From contig JACKEN010000001.1 of assembly GCA_020632995.1 (NCBI GenBank), positions 2,178,461 to 2,242,460 of the forward strand: DNA of 64,000 nt. The letters run 5' to 3'. A program made the position numbers and the translations under genes. This DNA comes from Deltaproteobacteria bacterium (lineage in GTDB: Bacteria; Myxococcota; Kuafuiibacteriia; Kuafuiibacteriales; Kuafuiibacteriaceae). This document shows positions 9,134 through 18,061 of the stretch, one piece after another. The notes under the pieces were generated by a model. It did no database searches and was not told where the DNA came from. It saw only the letters and a list, made by a program, of their open reading frames with translations. Position 1 is the first letter of the stretch; each line of letters starts with the position of its first letter.

Positions 9134-9916
9134 ATGCGCGCGTTCGGCACCATGCTCCGCATCGGCTTCGCGGAGCTGGCCGCCTATCGGGGCGAGGTGG
9201 TGATCTGGATCCTCACCACCACCATGCCCCTCATCATGTTCGCGCTGTGGTCCACCCTGGCCCGAGAGGCCCCGGTGGGCCGCTACGACGAGGCGGCCTT
9301 CGGCGCCTACTTCCTCTCCACGTTGGTGGTGCGCCAGCTCGCCAGCGCGTGGGTGGTCTGGGAGCTGAACTACACCATCCGCACCGGCGCCCTCTCCGGC
9401 CTGCTCCTGCGACCGGTGCACCCGCTGTGGTACTTCGCGGCCCAGAACCTCGGGGTGGTGCCCTTCCGCGCCCTGATCCTCGCCCCCCTCGTCGCGGTGG
9501 CGTTCCTCGTCTTCGACCACCTCCCGGTGGCGCCCACCCCGCTGAACCTCGCCCTCTACGTGTGGACCATCGCCTGGGCCTGGCTCCTCACCTTCCTCGT
9601 GCAGGCCATGTTCGGGATGCTCGCCCTGTACACCCAGCAGTCCCTCTCGTTCCAAGAGGCGTGGTTCGGGCTGTGGGCGCTCCTGTCCGGCTACCTCCTG
9701 CCGCTCGAGCTCGCCCCGGCGCTCGAGAAGGTGGCGGTGTGGCTCCCCTTTCGCGCCATGGGCTCCCTCCCCACCGAGATCATCATCGGGCACCTCGAGG
9801 GCCCCGCCCTCGTGCAAGGCGTGTTGACGCAGCTCGCCTGGGCGGCGGTGGTGCTCGCCCTCGTGGCCTTCACCTGGCGGCGCGCGGTGGGCCGCTACGA
9901 GGCCTTCGGGGGCTGA
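9134..9916 (+). CDS. ABC-2 type transporter permease subunit 1
   Basis: A 260-residue integral membrane protein with about six hydrophobic segments (for example VVIWILTTTMPLIMFALW and ALILAPLVAVAFLVF). The layout and phrases such as TIRTGALSGLLLRPVHPLWY match the ABC2_membrane_6/COG4587 group of paired ABC permeases. The second subunit follows after 2 bp. No ATP-binding subunit is adjacent, which is unusual because these permeases normally sit next to one; it may be supplied from elsewhere. The substrate is unknown. ATG 9134 is the first start that gives a normal N-terminus. Confidence 0.8.
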   Translation: MRAFGTMLRIGFAELAAYRGEVVIWILTTTMPLIMFALWSTLAREAPVGRYDEAAFGAYFLSTLVVRQLASAWVVWELNYTIRTGALSGLLLRPVHPLWYFAAQNLGVVPFRALILAPLVAVAFLVFDHLPVAPTPLNLALYVWTIAWAWLLTFLVQAMFGMLALYTQQSLSFQEAWFGLWALLSGYLLPLELAPALEKVAVWLPFRAMGSLPTEIIIGHLEGPALVQGVLTQLAWAAVVLALVAFTWRRAVGRYEAFGG

Positions 9917-9918
9917 GC

Positions 9919-10707
9919 ATGGCAAGGCACCTCGCCATCGCCCTCTTCCTCGCCCGGGCCTCGATCCAGACCCAGGCCCAGTACCGCGTGGACTTCCTCG
10001 TCCAGATGGTCCTCGCCCTGTTCTGGGTGGTCTGGAACGTCGCGCCCCTGTGGCTGGTGTTCGAGATCCGGCCCGAGGTCGCGGGCTGGACCCGCCCCCA
10101 GGCGATGCTGGTGATGAGCGCCTTCTTGATCTTGAAGGCGGTGCTCGAGGGCCTCATCACGCCGAACCTGGTCGCCCTCGTCGACCGGATCCGCACCGGG
10201 ACCCTCGACTTCCTCCTCCTAAAGCCGGCCGACGCCCAGCTGATGGTGAGCTTCACCAAGGTGGTGCCGGCCAAGACCATGGACCTGCTCGCCGGCCTCG
10301 CGATGGCCGCCGCGTCCATCGCCCAGCTGGACCCCGCCCCCACCCCGACCGCTGTCCTCGCCGGCGCGGCGATGCTCGGCGCCGGCGCCCTGGTGCTCTA
10401 CGCGGTGTGGATCCTCGTGGCGTGCGTAGCGTTCTGGGTGGTCAAGATCGACAACCTCAGCTTCCTGTTCACCTCGCTCTTCGACGCCGCTCGGTGGCCG
10501 GTCTCGGTGTTCAGGGGGTGGGTGCGGGTGGTGCTGACCTGGGTGCTCCCGATCGCCGCGATGACCTCGTACCCGGCCCTCGCGGTGCTGGAGCGCCTGG
10601 ACCTCGTCCACGCTGTTTGGGCCTGGGGTCTCACCCTGGGGTTGCTCGTCGGCTCCCGCCTCGCGTGGCGGCAGGCTGTCCTGCATTACTCATCGGCGTC
10701 GTCGTAG
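9919..10707 (+). CDS. ABC-2 type transporter permease subunit 2
   Basis: A 262-residue membrane protein resembling the COG3694 partner of the preceding permease. It has about six helices and the family-like segment VDRIRTGTLDFLLLKPADAQ after helix 2, followed by WVVKIDNLSFLFTSLFD. It starts 2 bp after the stop of subunit 1, so the two are one transcription and translation unit and probably form a heterodimer in the inner membrane. The 3' end is followed by a long inverted-repeat region that separates it from the convergent lipoprotein gene. Confidence 0.8.
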   Translation: MARHLAIALFLARASIQTQAQYRVDFLVQMVLALFWVVWNVAPLWLVFEIRPEVAGWTRPQAMLVMSAFLILKAVLEGLITPNLVALVDRIRTGTLDFLLLKPADAQLMVSFTKVVPAKTMDLLAGLAMAAASIAQLDPAPTPTAVLAGAAMLGAGALVLYAVWILVACVAFWVVKIDNLSFLFTSLFDAARWPVSVFRGWVRVVLTWVLPIAAMTSYPALAVLERLDLVHAVWAWGLTLGLLVGSRLAWRQAVLHYSSASS

Positions 10708-10730
10708 GACTGCCGGGGCGACTCGCGCGG

Positions 10731-10950
10731 GCCTGGAGGCCTGAAGCCCTGAAGCCCTGAGGCCCTGAGGCCCTGAGCCTGAGAACTGAGCCCTGTCTCT
10801 GAATCCTGAAGCCGACAGCGTCGCTTCCGCCGGACACGGAGGAGCGCGACGCAATGCGGCGTCAGGCTTCAGAGACAGGCTTCAGGGCGCAGGCTTCAGG
10901 GCGCAGGCTTCAGGGCGCAGGCTTCAGGGCCCAGGCATCAGGGCCCAGGC
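10731..10950. repeat. Convergent-junction inverted repeat, copy 1
   Basis: This fills most of the 305-bp gap between two convergent genes. The left arm is built from CCTGAAGCC/CCTGAGGCC words and ends in CCCTGTCTCTGAATCC. The right arm (from 10861) is the reverse complement type: GTCAGGCTTCAGAGACAGG followed by four GGCTTCAGGG words spaced 14 bp apart. The arms can fold into a long imperfect hairpin, suggesting a bidirectional transcription terminator or dispersed palindromic element. Related copies lie at about 35.2 and 44.5 kb, also between convergent genes. Confidence 0.7.
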
Positions 10951-11012
10951 AGCCAGGGCACGAGTGACAGCAATGCGGTAGGCTCCCGGGGGCTCCGAAC
11001 CCGCGTACCGCC

Positions 11013-11501
11013 TCAGTGCCTGGGGTCGTCCCCCGCGCACAGCTCCTCGAGGTTGGAGCGCCCGTCGTTGTCCGAGTCCTGGAGCACCCGGCGGGTCTCG
11101 GTGCTGAAGTCGAGTGGGACGCGGGTGCGGGTCTCGGCCGTCAGGTCCACCGTGTCCTCCAGCTCGACGATCTCGAGCGGGCCCACCTCGTCCTCGGCCA
11201 GGTAGGTGAGGGTCAGGGTCCGCTCCTTCTTGGCCGGCACCTTCTCGCACAGCGAGAGCACCGAGCCGTCGGCCTTCACCGAGATCCGGCAGTAGCCCAG
11301 GACCCCCATGATGGAGAGCTCGCCCTTCACCTGCAGGGTCTCGAGCCGGGCGCAGTCCTGCTGGGCCAGGAAGTCGTCCTGGACCAGGAGCGCCACCTCG
11401 TCCTGCACCGGGCGGGGGGCGACCTCCTGCCCGCCACAGGCGGCGAGGAGGGAGGCGAGGGCCAGCGGGGCGAGCCACCCGCCGCGGGAGAACGAGGCCA
11501 T
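11013..11501 (-). CDS. Lipoprotein with a C-terminal Ca-binding (thrombospondin type 3-like) motif
   Basis: A 162-residue protein with a lipobox (SLLAACGG) after a hydrophobic signal, so it should be lipid-anchored. The body (about 25-135) is of unknown family with mostly beta character. The C-terminus DSDNDGRSNLEELCAG is a thrombospondin-3/EF-loop-like calcium motif common in myxobacterial surface proteins. ATG 11501 is chosen because it puts the Arg/Gly n-region directly before the signal helix. The gene is divergent from the GMC oxidoreductase with only 50 bp between starts, so their promoters must overlap. The function is not known. Confidence 0.7.
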   Translation of the reverse strand: MASFSRGGWLAPLALASLLAACGGQEVAPRPVQDEVALLVQDDFLAQQDCARLETLQVKGELSIMGVLGYCRISVKADGSVLSLCEKVPAKKERTLTLTYLAEDEVGPLEIVELEDTVDLTAETRTRVPLDFSTETRRVLQDSDNDGRSNLEELCAGDDPRH

Positions 11502-11551
11502 TGGGCAGGGTATCGGCGGCATGTGGGGAAAGTTGCGCTATCCTGGGCCGG

Positions 11552-13069
11552 ATGACCGAGACCGTGGTGGTGGGGGCCGGCGCGGCGGGGGCGGTGGTGG
11601 CGGCGCGCCTGAGCGAGGCCGGCCACCCGGTGCGCCTGCTCGAGGCCGGCCCGGACTACCCCGACGGGGTCCTCCCCGAGGATCTGGCGGACGGCGGCCA
11701 GAACTCCTTCCGCCGCCACGACTGGGGCCTGCGGCACCGCCGGAACGCGACCACCCGCCTGCCCTTCCCCTTCCCCCGGGGCAAGGTGGTGGGCGGCTCC
11801 TCGGCCGTGAACACCTGCATCGGCCTCCGGGGCCAGCCCCACGACTTCGACGAGTGGGCGGCCCGAGGCCTGCCGGAGTGGAGCTGGCAAGCCTGCTTGC
11901 CGTTCTTCCTGCGCCTCGAGCACGACCTCGACTTCCCCGAGCACCCCGAGCACGGGGCGGACGGGCCCCTCCCCCTGCGCCGCCACCGGCTGGATGAGCT
12001 CGTGCCCTGGCAGGCCGCCTTCCTCGAGGCCTGCGAGCGCGTGGGCTACCCGACCTGCCCGGACAGCAACCTCGCCGGCAGCGAGGGCGCGGGGCCCCAC
12101 GCCATGAACAAGGTGGGCGGGCGGCGGGTCAGCGCCGCGCAAGCCTACTTGACACCCCTGGTCCGGGCCCGGCGCCACCTGGTGATCGAGCCCGAGACCC
12201 TGGTGCGGCGGGTGCTCTTCGAGCGCGGCCGGGTGACCGGGGTCGAAGTCGAGCGAGCAGACGGGATCTCGGTGCGCCCCGCCGCGCGGGTGGTGCTGGC
12301 GGCGGGGGCGATCGCCACCCCCGGGGTCCTCCTCCGCTCCGGGGTCGGCCCGGCCCCCGAGCTGGCCCGCCTCGGGGTGGACGTGGTGGCCGACGTGCCC
12401 GCGGTGGGGGCGCGCCTGTTGGATCACCCCGGGGCCGCCTTCTTCGTCCTCCCTCGCCGGGGGGTGGTGCGCCGCCACGACCCGCTCATCCAGACCGTGC
12501 TCCGCTACCAGAGCGCAGGCGGCCGCCCCGCGGACATGATCCTGCAGCCCGGCTCGGCGCTGAAGACCCCCTACTTCGCCGCCCCGGTGTGCTCCATCAT
12601 GTGCGCGGTGGGGAAGCCCCGGGGGCAAGGTCGCTTGCGCTTCAACTCCGCCGACCCCCACGTGGCCCCGAGCATCGAGAGCCGCCTGTTGGAGCACCCC
12701 GAGGATCGCCGCCGGGCGATGGAGGCGCTCGAGCGGGGCCTCGCCCTGTGCGAGAGCCCGCCGATGGCCCGGCTCGGCCGCCCCCTGTGGCCCTCGGCCC
12801 GGGTCCTGCGGGATCCCGCGCGGCTCGACGCGGCGATCCGGCGCTTCACCGACTCGGGCTACCACCCCTGCGGCACCGCGCCGATGGGGGCCGACGACGA
12901 CCCCGAGGCCGCCTGTGACGGTCGGGGCCGGGTGCGCGGGGTCGAGGGCCTGGTGGTGGCCGACGCCAGCCTGATGCCGACCATCCCGTCCAGCAACATC
13001 CACCTGCCGACCCTCATGATCGGCGAGCGCATCGCGAGCTGGTTGGTACTGGACGGTACTCCGGGCTAG
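11552..13069 (+). CDS. GMC-family FAD-dependent oxidoreductase (choline dehydrogenase-like)
   Basis: A 505-residue protein with the N-terminal FAD dinucleotide motif VVGAGAAGAVVAARLSE, the GMC signature GKVVGGSSAVNTCIG with following HDFDEW, the second signature AGAIATPGVLLRSGVGP, and the C-terminal catalytic region GYHPCGTAPMG with the conserved His. It ends in PSSNIHLPTLMIGERIA, as in choline or alcohol dehydrogenases. It should oxidise an alcohol while reducing FAD; the physiological alcohol is unknown. The RmlD-like gene follows 10 bp downstream, so they may be co-transcribed. The gene contains three copies of the GCAAG-N4-CTTG(C/A) dyad, in which Leu TTG and Gln CAA codons, otherwise scarce here, are used. 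Confidence 0.88.
   Translation: MTETVVVGAGAAGAVVAARLSEAGHPVRLLEAGPDYPDGVLPEDLADGGQNSFRRHDWGLRHRRNATTRLPFPFPRGKVVGGSSAVNTCIGLRGQPHDFDEWAARGLPEWSWQACLPFFLRLEHDLDFPEHPEHGADGPLPLRRHRLDELVPWQAAFLEACERVGYPTCPDSNLAGSEGAGPHAMNKVGGRRVSAAQAYLTPLVRARRHLVIEPETLVRRVLFERGRVTGVEVERADGISVRPAARVVLAAGAIATPGVLLRSGVGPAPELARLGVDVVADVPAVGARLLDHPGAAFFVLPRRGVVRRHDPLIQTVLRYQSAGGRPADMILQPGSALKTPYFAAPVCSIMCAVGKPRGQGRLRFNSADPHVAPSIESRLLEHPEDRRRAMEALERGLALCESPPMARLGRPLWPSARVLRDPARLDAAIRRFTDSGYHPCGTAPMGADDDPEAACDGRGRVRGVEGLVVADASLMPTIPSSNIHLPTLMIGERIASWLVLDGTPG
11887..11900. repeat. Perfect copy of the GCAAG-N4-CTTGC dyad
   Basis: GCAAG-CCTG-CTTGC, inside the GMC oxidoreductase coding sequence. It is one of eight perfect copies among roughly 63 close matches in the window. 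Confidence 0.8.
12625..12638. repeat. Perfect copy of the GCAAG-N4-CTTGC dyad
   Basis: GCAAG-GTCG-CTTGC, second perfect copy in the GMC oxidoreductase gene. The spacer differs from the other copies, which shows that only the arms are conserved. Confidence 0.8.
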
Positions 13070-13079
13070 CGTCCGACCC

Positions 13080-13925
13080 ATGAAGGTCCTGATCACCGGC
13101 GCCAAGGGCATGTTGGGCCGCACCCTCGCCCGGCACCTCGCCCACCACGAGCTGATCCTCGTGGACATCGACGACTTCGATCTCACCGACGCCCGCACCA
13201 CCCACGCCGCCATCACCCAGCAGCGCCCCGACGTGGTGATCCACGGCGCGGCGATGACCGCGGTGGACAAGTGCGAGACCGAGGCAGACGCGGCCTACAA
13301 GGTGAACGCCCTCGCGTCGGCCCACGTGGCCGGCGCGACCCGGGACGCCGGCGCGCGCCTGATCGCGATCTCCACCGACTACGTCTTCTCGGGGGACCTC
13401 GATCGGCCCTACCACGAGTACGACCGCACCGGCCCCACCAACGTGTACGGCAAGAGCAAGCTCGCGGGCGAGGAGGCGGTGCGCGCCCACTGCCCGAACC
13501 ACCTCATCTGCCGCATCTCGTGGCTCTATGGGCCCGGCGGCCCCAGCTTCGTCCACACCATGATGAAGCTGCTGGCCCAGGACGGTGACCCGCTCAAGGT
13601 GGTGGACGACCAGATCGGCAACCCGACGAGCACCGACGCGGTGGCCGCGCACATCAACCACCTCCTCGGAGTGCCGCTGCAAGGCGTCTGTCACCTCACT
13701 TGCGAGGGCGAGGCCACCTGGTACCAGCTCACCCAGGAGATCGCCCGCCAGCGCGGCGCCACCCGCGGGGTGACAGCGTGCACCTCCGACGAGTACCCCC
13801 GCCCGGCCCGTCGGCCCGCCAACTCCCGGCTCGAGAAGCGGGTCCTGCGCCTGGCCGGCCTGCCCCCGATGCCCCACTGGCAAGACACGTTGACGCGCTT
13901 CTTCGCCGAGAACCCCGAGGGGTAG
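13080..13925 (+). CDS. rfbD: dTDP-4-dehydrorhamnose reductase-like extended SDR (RmlD family)
   Basis: A 281-residue protein that starts MKVLITGAKGMLGRTL, the RmlD Rossmann motif. ISTDYVFSG and NVYGKSKLAGE (catalytic Tyr-x3-Lys) are diagnostic, and RISWLYGPGG matches the family substrate region. RmlD reduces dTDP-6-deoxy-lyxo-4-hexulose to dTDP-L-rhamnose. The other rml genes are not here, so assignment to this step rather than to a related sugar reductase is by sequence only. It lies 10 bp after the GMC gene and ends directly against the convergent membrane protein gene. Two other glycan-type genes nearby (phosphoglucomutase, GT-C proteins) fit a nucleotide-sugar role. Confidence 0.8.
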   Translation: MKVLITGAKGMLGRTLARHLAHHELILVDIDDFDLTDARTTHAAITQQRPDVVIHGAAMTAVDKCETEADAAYKVNALASAHVAGATRDAGARLIAISTDYVFSGDLDRPYHEYDRTGPTNVYGKSKLAGEEAVRAHCPNHLICRISWLYGPGGPSFVHTMMKLLAQDGDPLKVVDDQIGNPTSTDAVAAHINHLLGVPLQGVCHLTCEGEATWYQLTQEIARQRGATRGVTACTSDEYPRPARRPANSRLEKRVLRLAGLPPMPHWQDTLTRFFAENPEG

Positions 13926-15845
13926 CTACTTCACCCGCCAGATCCGGCGGGTCCGCGCCTCGGTGTCGCCAGGAAACGTGGCCACCACTTCGAAGCGCGA
14001 CTCGTCCTCGAGCGCCCCCCGGGCCGGTGGCCCCAGGTTGTTCAGCTCCTCGTTGGAGAACACCAGCCAGCGCACCCCGAGGGCGCGCAGCGCGTTGGCG
14101 TCCATGCCCCCGCGCACCTGGTGCGAGAGCGCGCGCTGACGCCGCATGTCGTCGATGCGCAGGCCCATGTAGTAGAGGTCCGCGTCCTCCGCCACCACCG
14201 AGAGCCCCCCGAACACGCTGAGCTCCTTCGCCACGTTGCGCTGGGCGAAGATCACCTCGCTGCTCTCGTAGCCGTGCTCGCGCAGCCACGCGATGGCCTC
14301 GGCCACCAGCGGGTCACCCCGCCATCGGCTCGGCTGGTAGAGCTGCAGGTCGCGTTGCATCGGCCACACCACGTAGGTCGCGGCGAGCAGGCCGGTGCCC
14401 ATGAGGAGCGCCGCCCCCGCCCGCCGCACCCAAGGCCAGGGCTGGGCCCGCCCCACGAGCCCCGCGTCCACCACCATCACGTAGAGCAGGCTCAGCGCGT
14501 AGGACGCGGCGGAGGGGAACTTCACGATGTCCCACGAGCGCACGTAGACGAAGATGTGGGCCGCGAGGATGCCCCCCACCCCGAACGCGAGGAGCATCAC
14601 CACCCCGCGGCGCCGCCGCGCGAGGGCCGCCACCGCGAACACCGGGATGAGGAGGAAGCCCAGCCCCAGGTTCGCGCTGTGGTGCCACAGGACGCCGGTC
14701 AGCGTCGCCTTGGCCGGGAAGCCCAGGACCTCGCGGCGCCCGAACAGGTGCGGATCCACGCTCGGGTTGTGCGCGAGCATGCCGCCGAGCAGCCAGGCCA
14801 GCCCGAAGGAGACGGCGAGCACCCCCACCAGCCACAGCGCCCCCGTCCACCTCGGCCGCGCCTCACCCCGCTCCCCCAACAGCCACAAGGGCGCGGCGGC
14901 GAGGGCCGCCAGGCCGGCGAGCGCGTAGTAGACGAACTGGCCGAGCGCCGCCGCGCCCAGCACCGCAAGCGTCGCACCGGCGAGCGCGCTTCGAGCCGGC
15001 GGCGCGAGGCGCAGGGTCACGAGCCGGGGCAGGAGCAGCACCAGCGTCAGCATCAGCGGCACCCCCATCGAGACCGGGTGCTGGAACACGTTCAGGAACT
15101 GGGTCGGGAACAGATCGACCCCGCAGCTCGGGTGGTGGTACTGGGTCAGGCATCGCGGCTGGCGCCCCTCCTCCCCCGCCAGCATCACGAACGCGAGGCC
15201 CGCCCCGAAGTGGACGGCGAGCCCAGCGAGGGGCGCGCTCCGCACCGCCCCCGCGTCCGCCGCCACCGCCGCGGCGGCGAAGGTCATGAACGCCACCAGG
15301 AGCAGGCAGACCAGATCGATCGCAAGGTCGGAGGACAGCCCGTAGGCCCGAGCCAGGCTCCCCGAGACGAGGTCGAAGCCGTAGTGGTAGCGGACCTCCT
15401 CGCCCGGCCGCGGCGGCAGGTAGGGCGGGTACACGCCGCGGCGGAGCTGCTCCACCATCGACTTGTGCCCGAACACCGCGTGCTCGTCGTGCATCTGGTA
15501 CTGGAAGGCCACGGAGCCGTAGACCGCAAGGCAGCCTGCCAACACCGCCGCGAAGGCCCACCGGGTGCGGCGCGGCGCGGCGGGCCCCGGGGTGGGGGCG
15601 AGGGTGCGACCGAAGGCGGCGAGGCCCACCCCCGCCAGCGCCGCGGCGGCGAGCCCCGGGTCGAGGTGACCGGTGAGCCGGCCCACCAACCCCGCGGGCA
15701 CCACGAAGCCCGCCACCACCAGCGCGAAGCCCACCGTCACCGCGCCGAAGGGCGGCAGCGCCCACCGGCCCGCCACCGCCCGGGCGACTCGAATCGAGCC
15801 ATGGGTCAGGGCAGCGATGGCAATCGAGGTTGCGATGAAGGCCAT
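13926..15845 (-). CDS. Large polytopic membrane protein, GT-C glycosyltransferase-like
   Basis: The protein has 639 residues with about 12-14 hydrophobic segments up to about residue 520 and a soluble C-terminal domain (AIAWLREHGYESSEVIFAQ onward). A large first loop contains MHDEHAVFGHKSM and EEVRYHYGFDLVSG, the kind of acidic and aromatic loop found in membrane GT-C enzymes. This architecture suggests transfer of a sugar from a lipid carrier, but no specific family is certain. The start is set at ATG 15845, which leads straight into the first helix; longer in-frame starts reach into the region upstream of the phosphoglucomutase gene. It is divergent from phosphoglucomutase and abuts the RmlD gene end. 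Confidence 0.6.
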   Translation of the reverse strand: MAFIATSIAIAALTHGSIRVARAVAGRWALPPFGAVTVGFALVVAGFVVPAGLVGRLTGHLDPGLAAAALAGVGLAAFGRTLAPTPGPAAPRRTRWAFAAVLAGCLAVYGSVAFQYQMHDEHAVFGHKSMVEQLRRGVYPPYLPPRPGEEVRYHYGFDLVSGSLARAYGLSSDLAIDLVCLLLVAFMTFAAAAVAADAGAVRSAPLAGLAVHFGAGLAFVMLAGEEGRQPRCLTQYHHPSCGVDLFPTQFLNVFQHPVSMGVPLMLTLVLLLPRLVTLRLAPPARSALAGATLAVLGAAALGQFVYYALAGLAALAAAPLWLLGERGEARPRWTGALWLVGVLAVSFGLAWLLGGMLAHNPSVDPHLFGRREVLGFPAKATLTGVLWHHSANLGLGFLLIPVFAVAALARRRRGVVMLLAFGVGGILAAHIFVYVRSWDIVKFPSAASYALSLLYVMVVDAGLVGRAQPWPWVRRAGAALLMGTGLLAATYVVWPMQRDLQLYQPSRWRGDPLVAEAIAWLREHGYESSEVIFAQRNVAKELSVFGGLSVVAEDADLYYMGLRIDDMRRQRALSHQVRGGMDANALRALGVRWLVFSNEELNNLGPPARGALEDESRFEVVATFPGDTEARTRRIWRVK

Positions 15846-15949
15846 CAAGTGCACGGGGACGCCAGGACACCCGAGGGGCCCGCGCCTGTCCATCGGATTT
15901 CGCGATCCCCGCGCCTTGACCCCGGGTGGGGACGTGCTTTCATGCCCCC

Positions 15950-17608
15950 ATGAGCGCGCCACACCCGCTGGCCGGCAAGCCCGCCCCCCACGACGTCCTC
16001 GCCAACGTCCCTCGCCTGGTGACCGACTACTTCTGCCGCGTCCCGGACCCCGCGGATCCGGAGCAACGGGTGGCCTTCGGCACCTCCGGCCACCGCGGCT
16101 CCTCGCTCCACACCCGCTTCAACGAGGCCCACATCCTGGCCATCACCCAGGCGATCTGTGAGCTCCGCAGCGAGGCCGGCGTCGACGGCCCGCTCTACCT
16201 CGGCGTGGACACCCACGCCCTCTCCGAGCCCGCCCGGGTCACCGCGCTCGAGGTCCTCGCCGCGCACGGGGTCGAGGTCCGGGTGGACGCGGCGGACGGC
16301 TACACCCCTACGCCAGCCATCTCGCACGCGATCCTGACCCACAACCGCGGGCGCACCTCGGGCCTCGCCGACGGCATCGTGATCACCCCCTCACACAACC
16401 CGCCGGAGGACGGCGGCTTCAAGTACAACCCGCCCAACGGCGGCCCCGCCGACACCGACGTCACCGGCCGCATCGCGGAGCGCGCGAACGCGCTGATGGC
16501 GGAGGGGAACCGGGGCGTGCGCCGCGTGCCCTACGCCAAGGCCCTCGCCGCGTCGTGCGTGCAGCGCCACGACTTCGTGGGCGCCTACGTGGCCGATCTC
16601 GCCCACGTGGTGGACATGGACGCGATCAAGGCGGCTGGCCTCAAGATCGGCGTCGACCCGATGGGCGGCGCGGGCGTGGCCTACTGGGGCCCGATCGCGG
16701 ACCGCTACGGCCTGAACGTCGAGGTGGTGAACCCGGCCACCGACCCGCGCTTCGCGTTCATGACCCTCGACCGCGACGGGCGCATCCGCATGGACTGCTC
16801 ATCGCCCTACGCGATGGCCGGCCTCATCGGCCTCAGGGACCGCTTCGACATCGCGTTCGGCAACGACACCGACTACGATCGCCACGGGATCGTCACCCCG
16901 TCGGTGGGGCTCATGAACCCGAACCACTACCTCGCGGTGGCGATCGAGTTCCTCTTCTCCGAGCGCACCGGCTGGCGGAAGGACGCCCGCATCGGCAAGA
17001 CGCTGGTGTCGAGCAGCATGATCGATCGGGTGGCCCAGAGCCTCGGCCGCCCCCTCGCCGAGGTGCCGGTGGGCTTCAAGTGGTTCGTCGACGGCCTGAT
17101 CGACGGCTCCTTCGGCTTCGGGGGCGAGGAGAGCGCGGGGGCCTCGTTCCTGCGCATGGACGGCTCGGTGTGGACCACCGACAAGGACGGCATCATCCTC
17201 GACCTGCTGGCGGCAGAGATGACCGCCAAGCGTGGCAAGGACCCGGGCCTGCTCTACCAGGCGCTCACCGAGCGCTTCGGGGCCCCGGTCTACGAGCGCA
17301 TCGACGCTCCCGCGAGCGGGGCCCAGAAGAAGGTCCTGAAGGACCTCGACCCCGAGCAGGTGACCGCGACCGAGCTGGCCGGCGACCCGATCCTCGCCAA
17401 GCTCACCCGCGCCCCCGCCAACGGCGCGGCGATCGGGGGCCTGAAGGTGGTGACCGAGCACGGGTGGTTCGCCGCCCGGCCCTCGGGCACCGAGGACGTT
17501 TACAAGATCTACACCGAGTCCTTCCGGGGCCCGGAGCACCTCGCGCGCATCCAACAGGAGGCGCAGGCGATGGTGCGGAGCGCCTTCACGGCGGCGGGAG
17601 TGGGCTGA
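15950..17608 (+). CDS. pgm: Phosphoglucomutase, alpha-D-glucose phosphate-specific
   Basis: A 552-residue member of the Pgm alpha-D-phosphohexomutase group. Visible are the N-terminal FGTSGHRGSS, the phosphoserine loop VITPSHNPPEDGG, the Mg-binding loop FGNDTDYDRHG, the sugar-binding GFGGEESAGASF and the phosphate-binding RPSGTEDVYKIY. It interconverts glucose-1-phosphate and glucose-6-phosphate, feeding glycogen and nucleotide sugars. Length matches the enterobacterial-type enzyme. ATG 15950 is preferred over an in-frame ATG at 15926 because the family starts near here. A small lipoprotein gene follows after 3 bp. Confidence 0.95.
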   Translation: MSAPHPLAGKPAPHDVLANVPRLVTDYFCRVPDPADPEQRVAFGTSGHRGSSLHTRFNEAHILAITQAICELRSEAGVDGPLYLGVDTHALSEPARVTALEVLAAHGVEVRVDAADGYTPTPAISHAILTHNRGRTSGLADGIVITPSHNPPEDGGFKYNPPNGGPADTDVTGRIAERANALMAEGNRGVRRVPYAKALAASCVQRHDFVGAYVADLAHVVDMDAIKAAGLKIGVDPMGGAGVAYWGPIADRYGLNVEVVNPATDPRFAFMTLDRDGRIRMDCSSPYAMAGLIGLRDRFDIAFGNDTDYDRHGIVTPSVGLMNPNHYLAVAIEFLFSERTGWRKDARIGKTLVSSSMIDRVAQSLGRPLAEVPVGFKWFVDGLIDGSFGFGGEESAGASFLRMDGSVWTTDKDGIILDLLAAEMTAKRGKDPGLLYQALTERFGAPVYERIDAPASGAQKKVLKDLDPEQVTATELAGDPILAKLTRAPANGAAIGGLKVVTEHGWFAARPSGTEDVYKIYTESFRGPEHLARIQQEAQAMVRSAFTAAGVG

Positions 17609-17611
17609 GCC

Positions 17612-18049
17612 ATGCGTGTCAAGACTGCTTGCATCCTCTTCGCGTTCGGCCTCGGCGGCTGCGCCCATGGGCCCGCGGGTGACGTGGCCCAGGCCAGCTA
17701 CGACCTGTGCCCCGGGACCTCGCTCACCGCGGCGGAGGCGAACCTCGGCAAGGCCGGCTACAAGCTCGCCCCCGCGCCCGCCACCCCCGGGACGCTGGAG
17801 ACGGGGTGGAACGAGTTCGAGACCCGCCAGGGCGACGCGACGGGCACCTCGAGCCTGCGGGTGAAGGTCCAAGGCGCCGAGGGCGGGGTGCGCTTCTCGA
17901 TCTGGGCCGCGGACGGCGCGGGCGAGGTCCGCTGGGACACCCTCACCCCCGAGCAGGTGAAGGACGACGTGGCGCGGGCGCTCCTGAACCGGATCCGCAA
18001 GGACGTCTGCGGCGCCGGGAGCAGCCCCGAGTTCCTCACCGCAGGTTGA
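17612..18049 (+). CDS. Small lipoprotein of unknown function
   Basis: A 145-residue protein with a signal peptide and lipobox (GLGGCAHG, lipidated Cys17). The mature domain contains two further Cys (DLCPG and KDVCGAG) that could form a disulphide. No family is recognised. It begins 3 bp after the phosphoglucomutase stop, so it is probably co-transcribed, though a functional link is not obvious. A GCAGG-N4-GTTGC dyad (18041-18054) overlaps its stop codon. Confidence 0.7.
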   Translation: MRVKTACILFAFGLGGCAHGPAGDVAQASYDLCPGTSLTAAEANLGKAGYKLAPAPATPGTLETGWNEFETRQGDATGTSSLRVKVQGAEGGVRFSIWAADGAGEVRWDTLTPEQVKDDVARALLNRIRKDVCGAGSSPEFLTAG

Positions 18050-18061
18050 GTTGCGCCCAGC

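Noticed and set aside
11887..11900. GCAAG-N4-CTTGC hairpins as transcription terminators
   Set aside because: Most copies are inside coding sequences, the stem is only five base pairs and no T-run follows.
13679..13703. GCAAG and CTTGC 15 bp apart in the RmlD gene, considered as a wide-spaced dyad
   Set aside because: It is a lone case; nearly all other sites keep a spacer of exactly 4, so it was not counted.
13080..17608. A dTDP-rhamnose operon around the RmlD-like gene
   Set aside because: rmlA, rmlB and rmlC are absent; the neighbours are an unrelated oxidoreductase and a convergent membrane protein.
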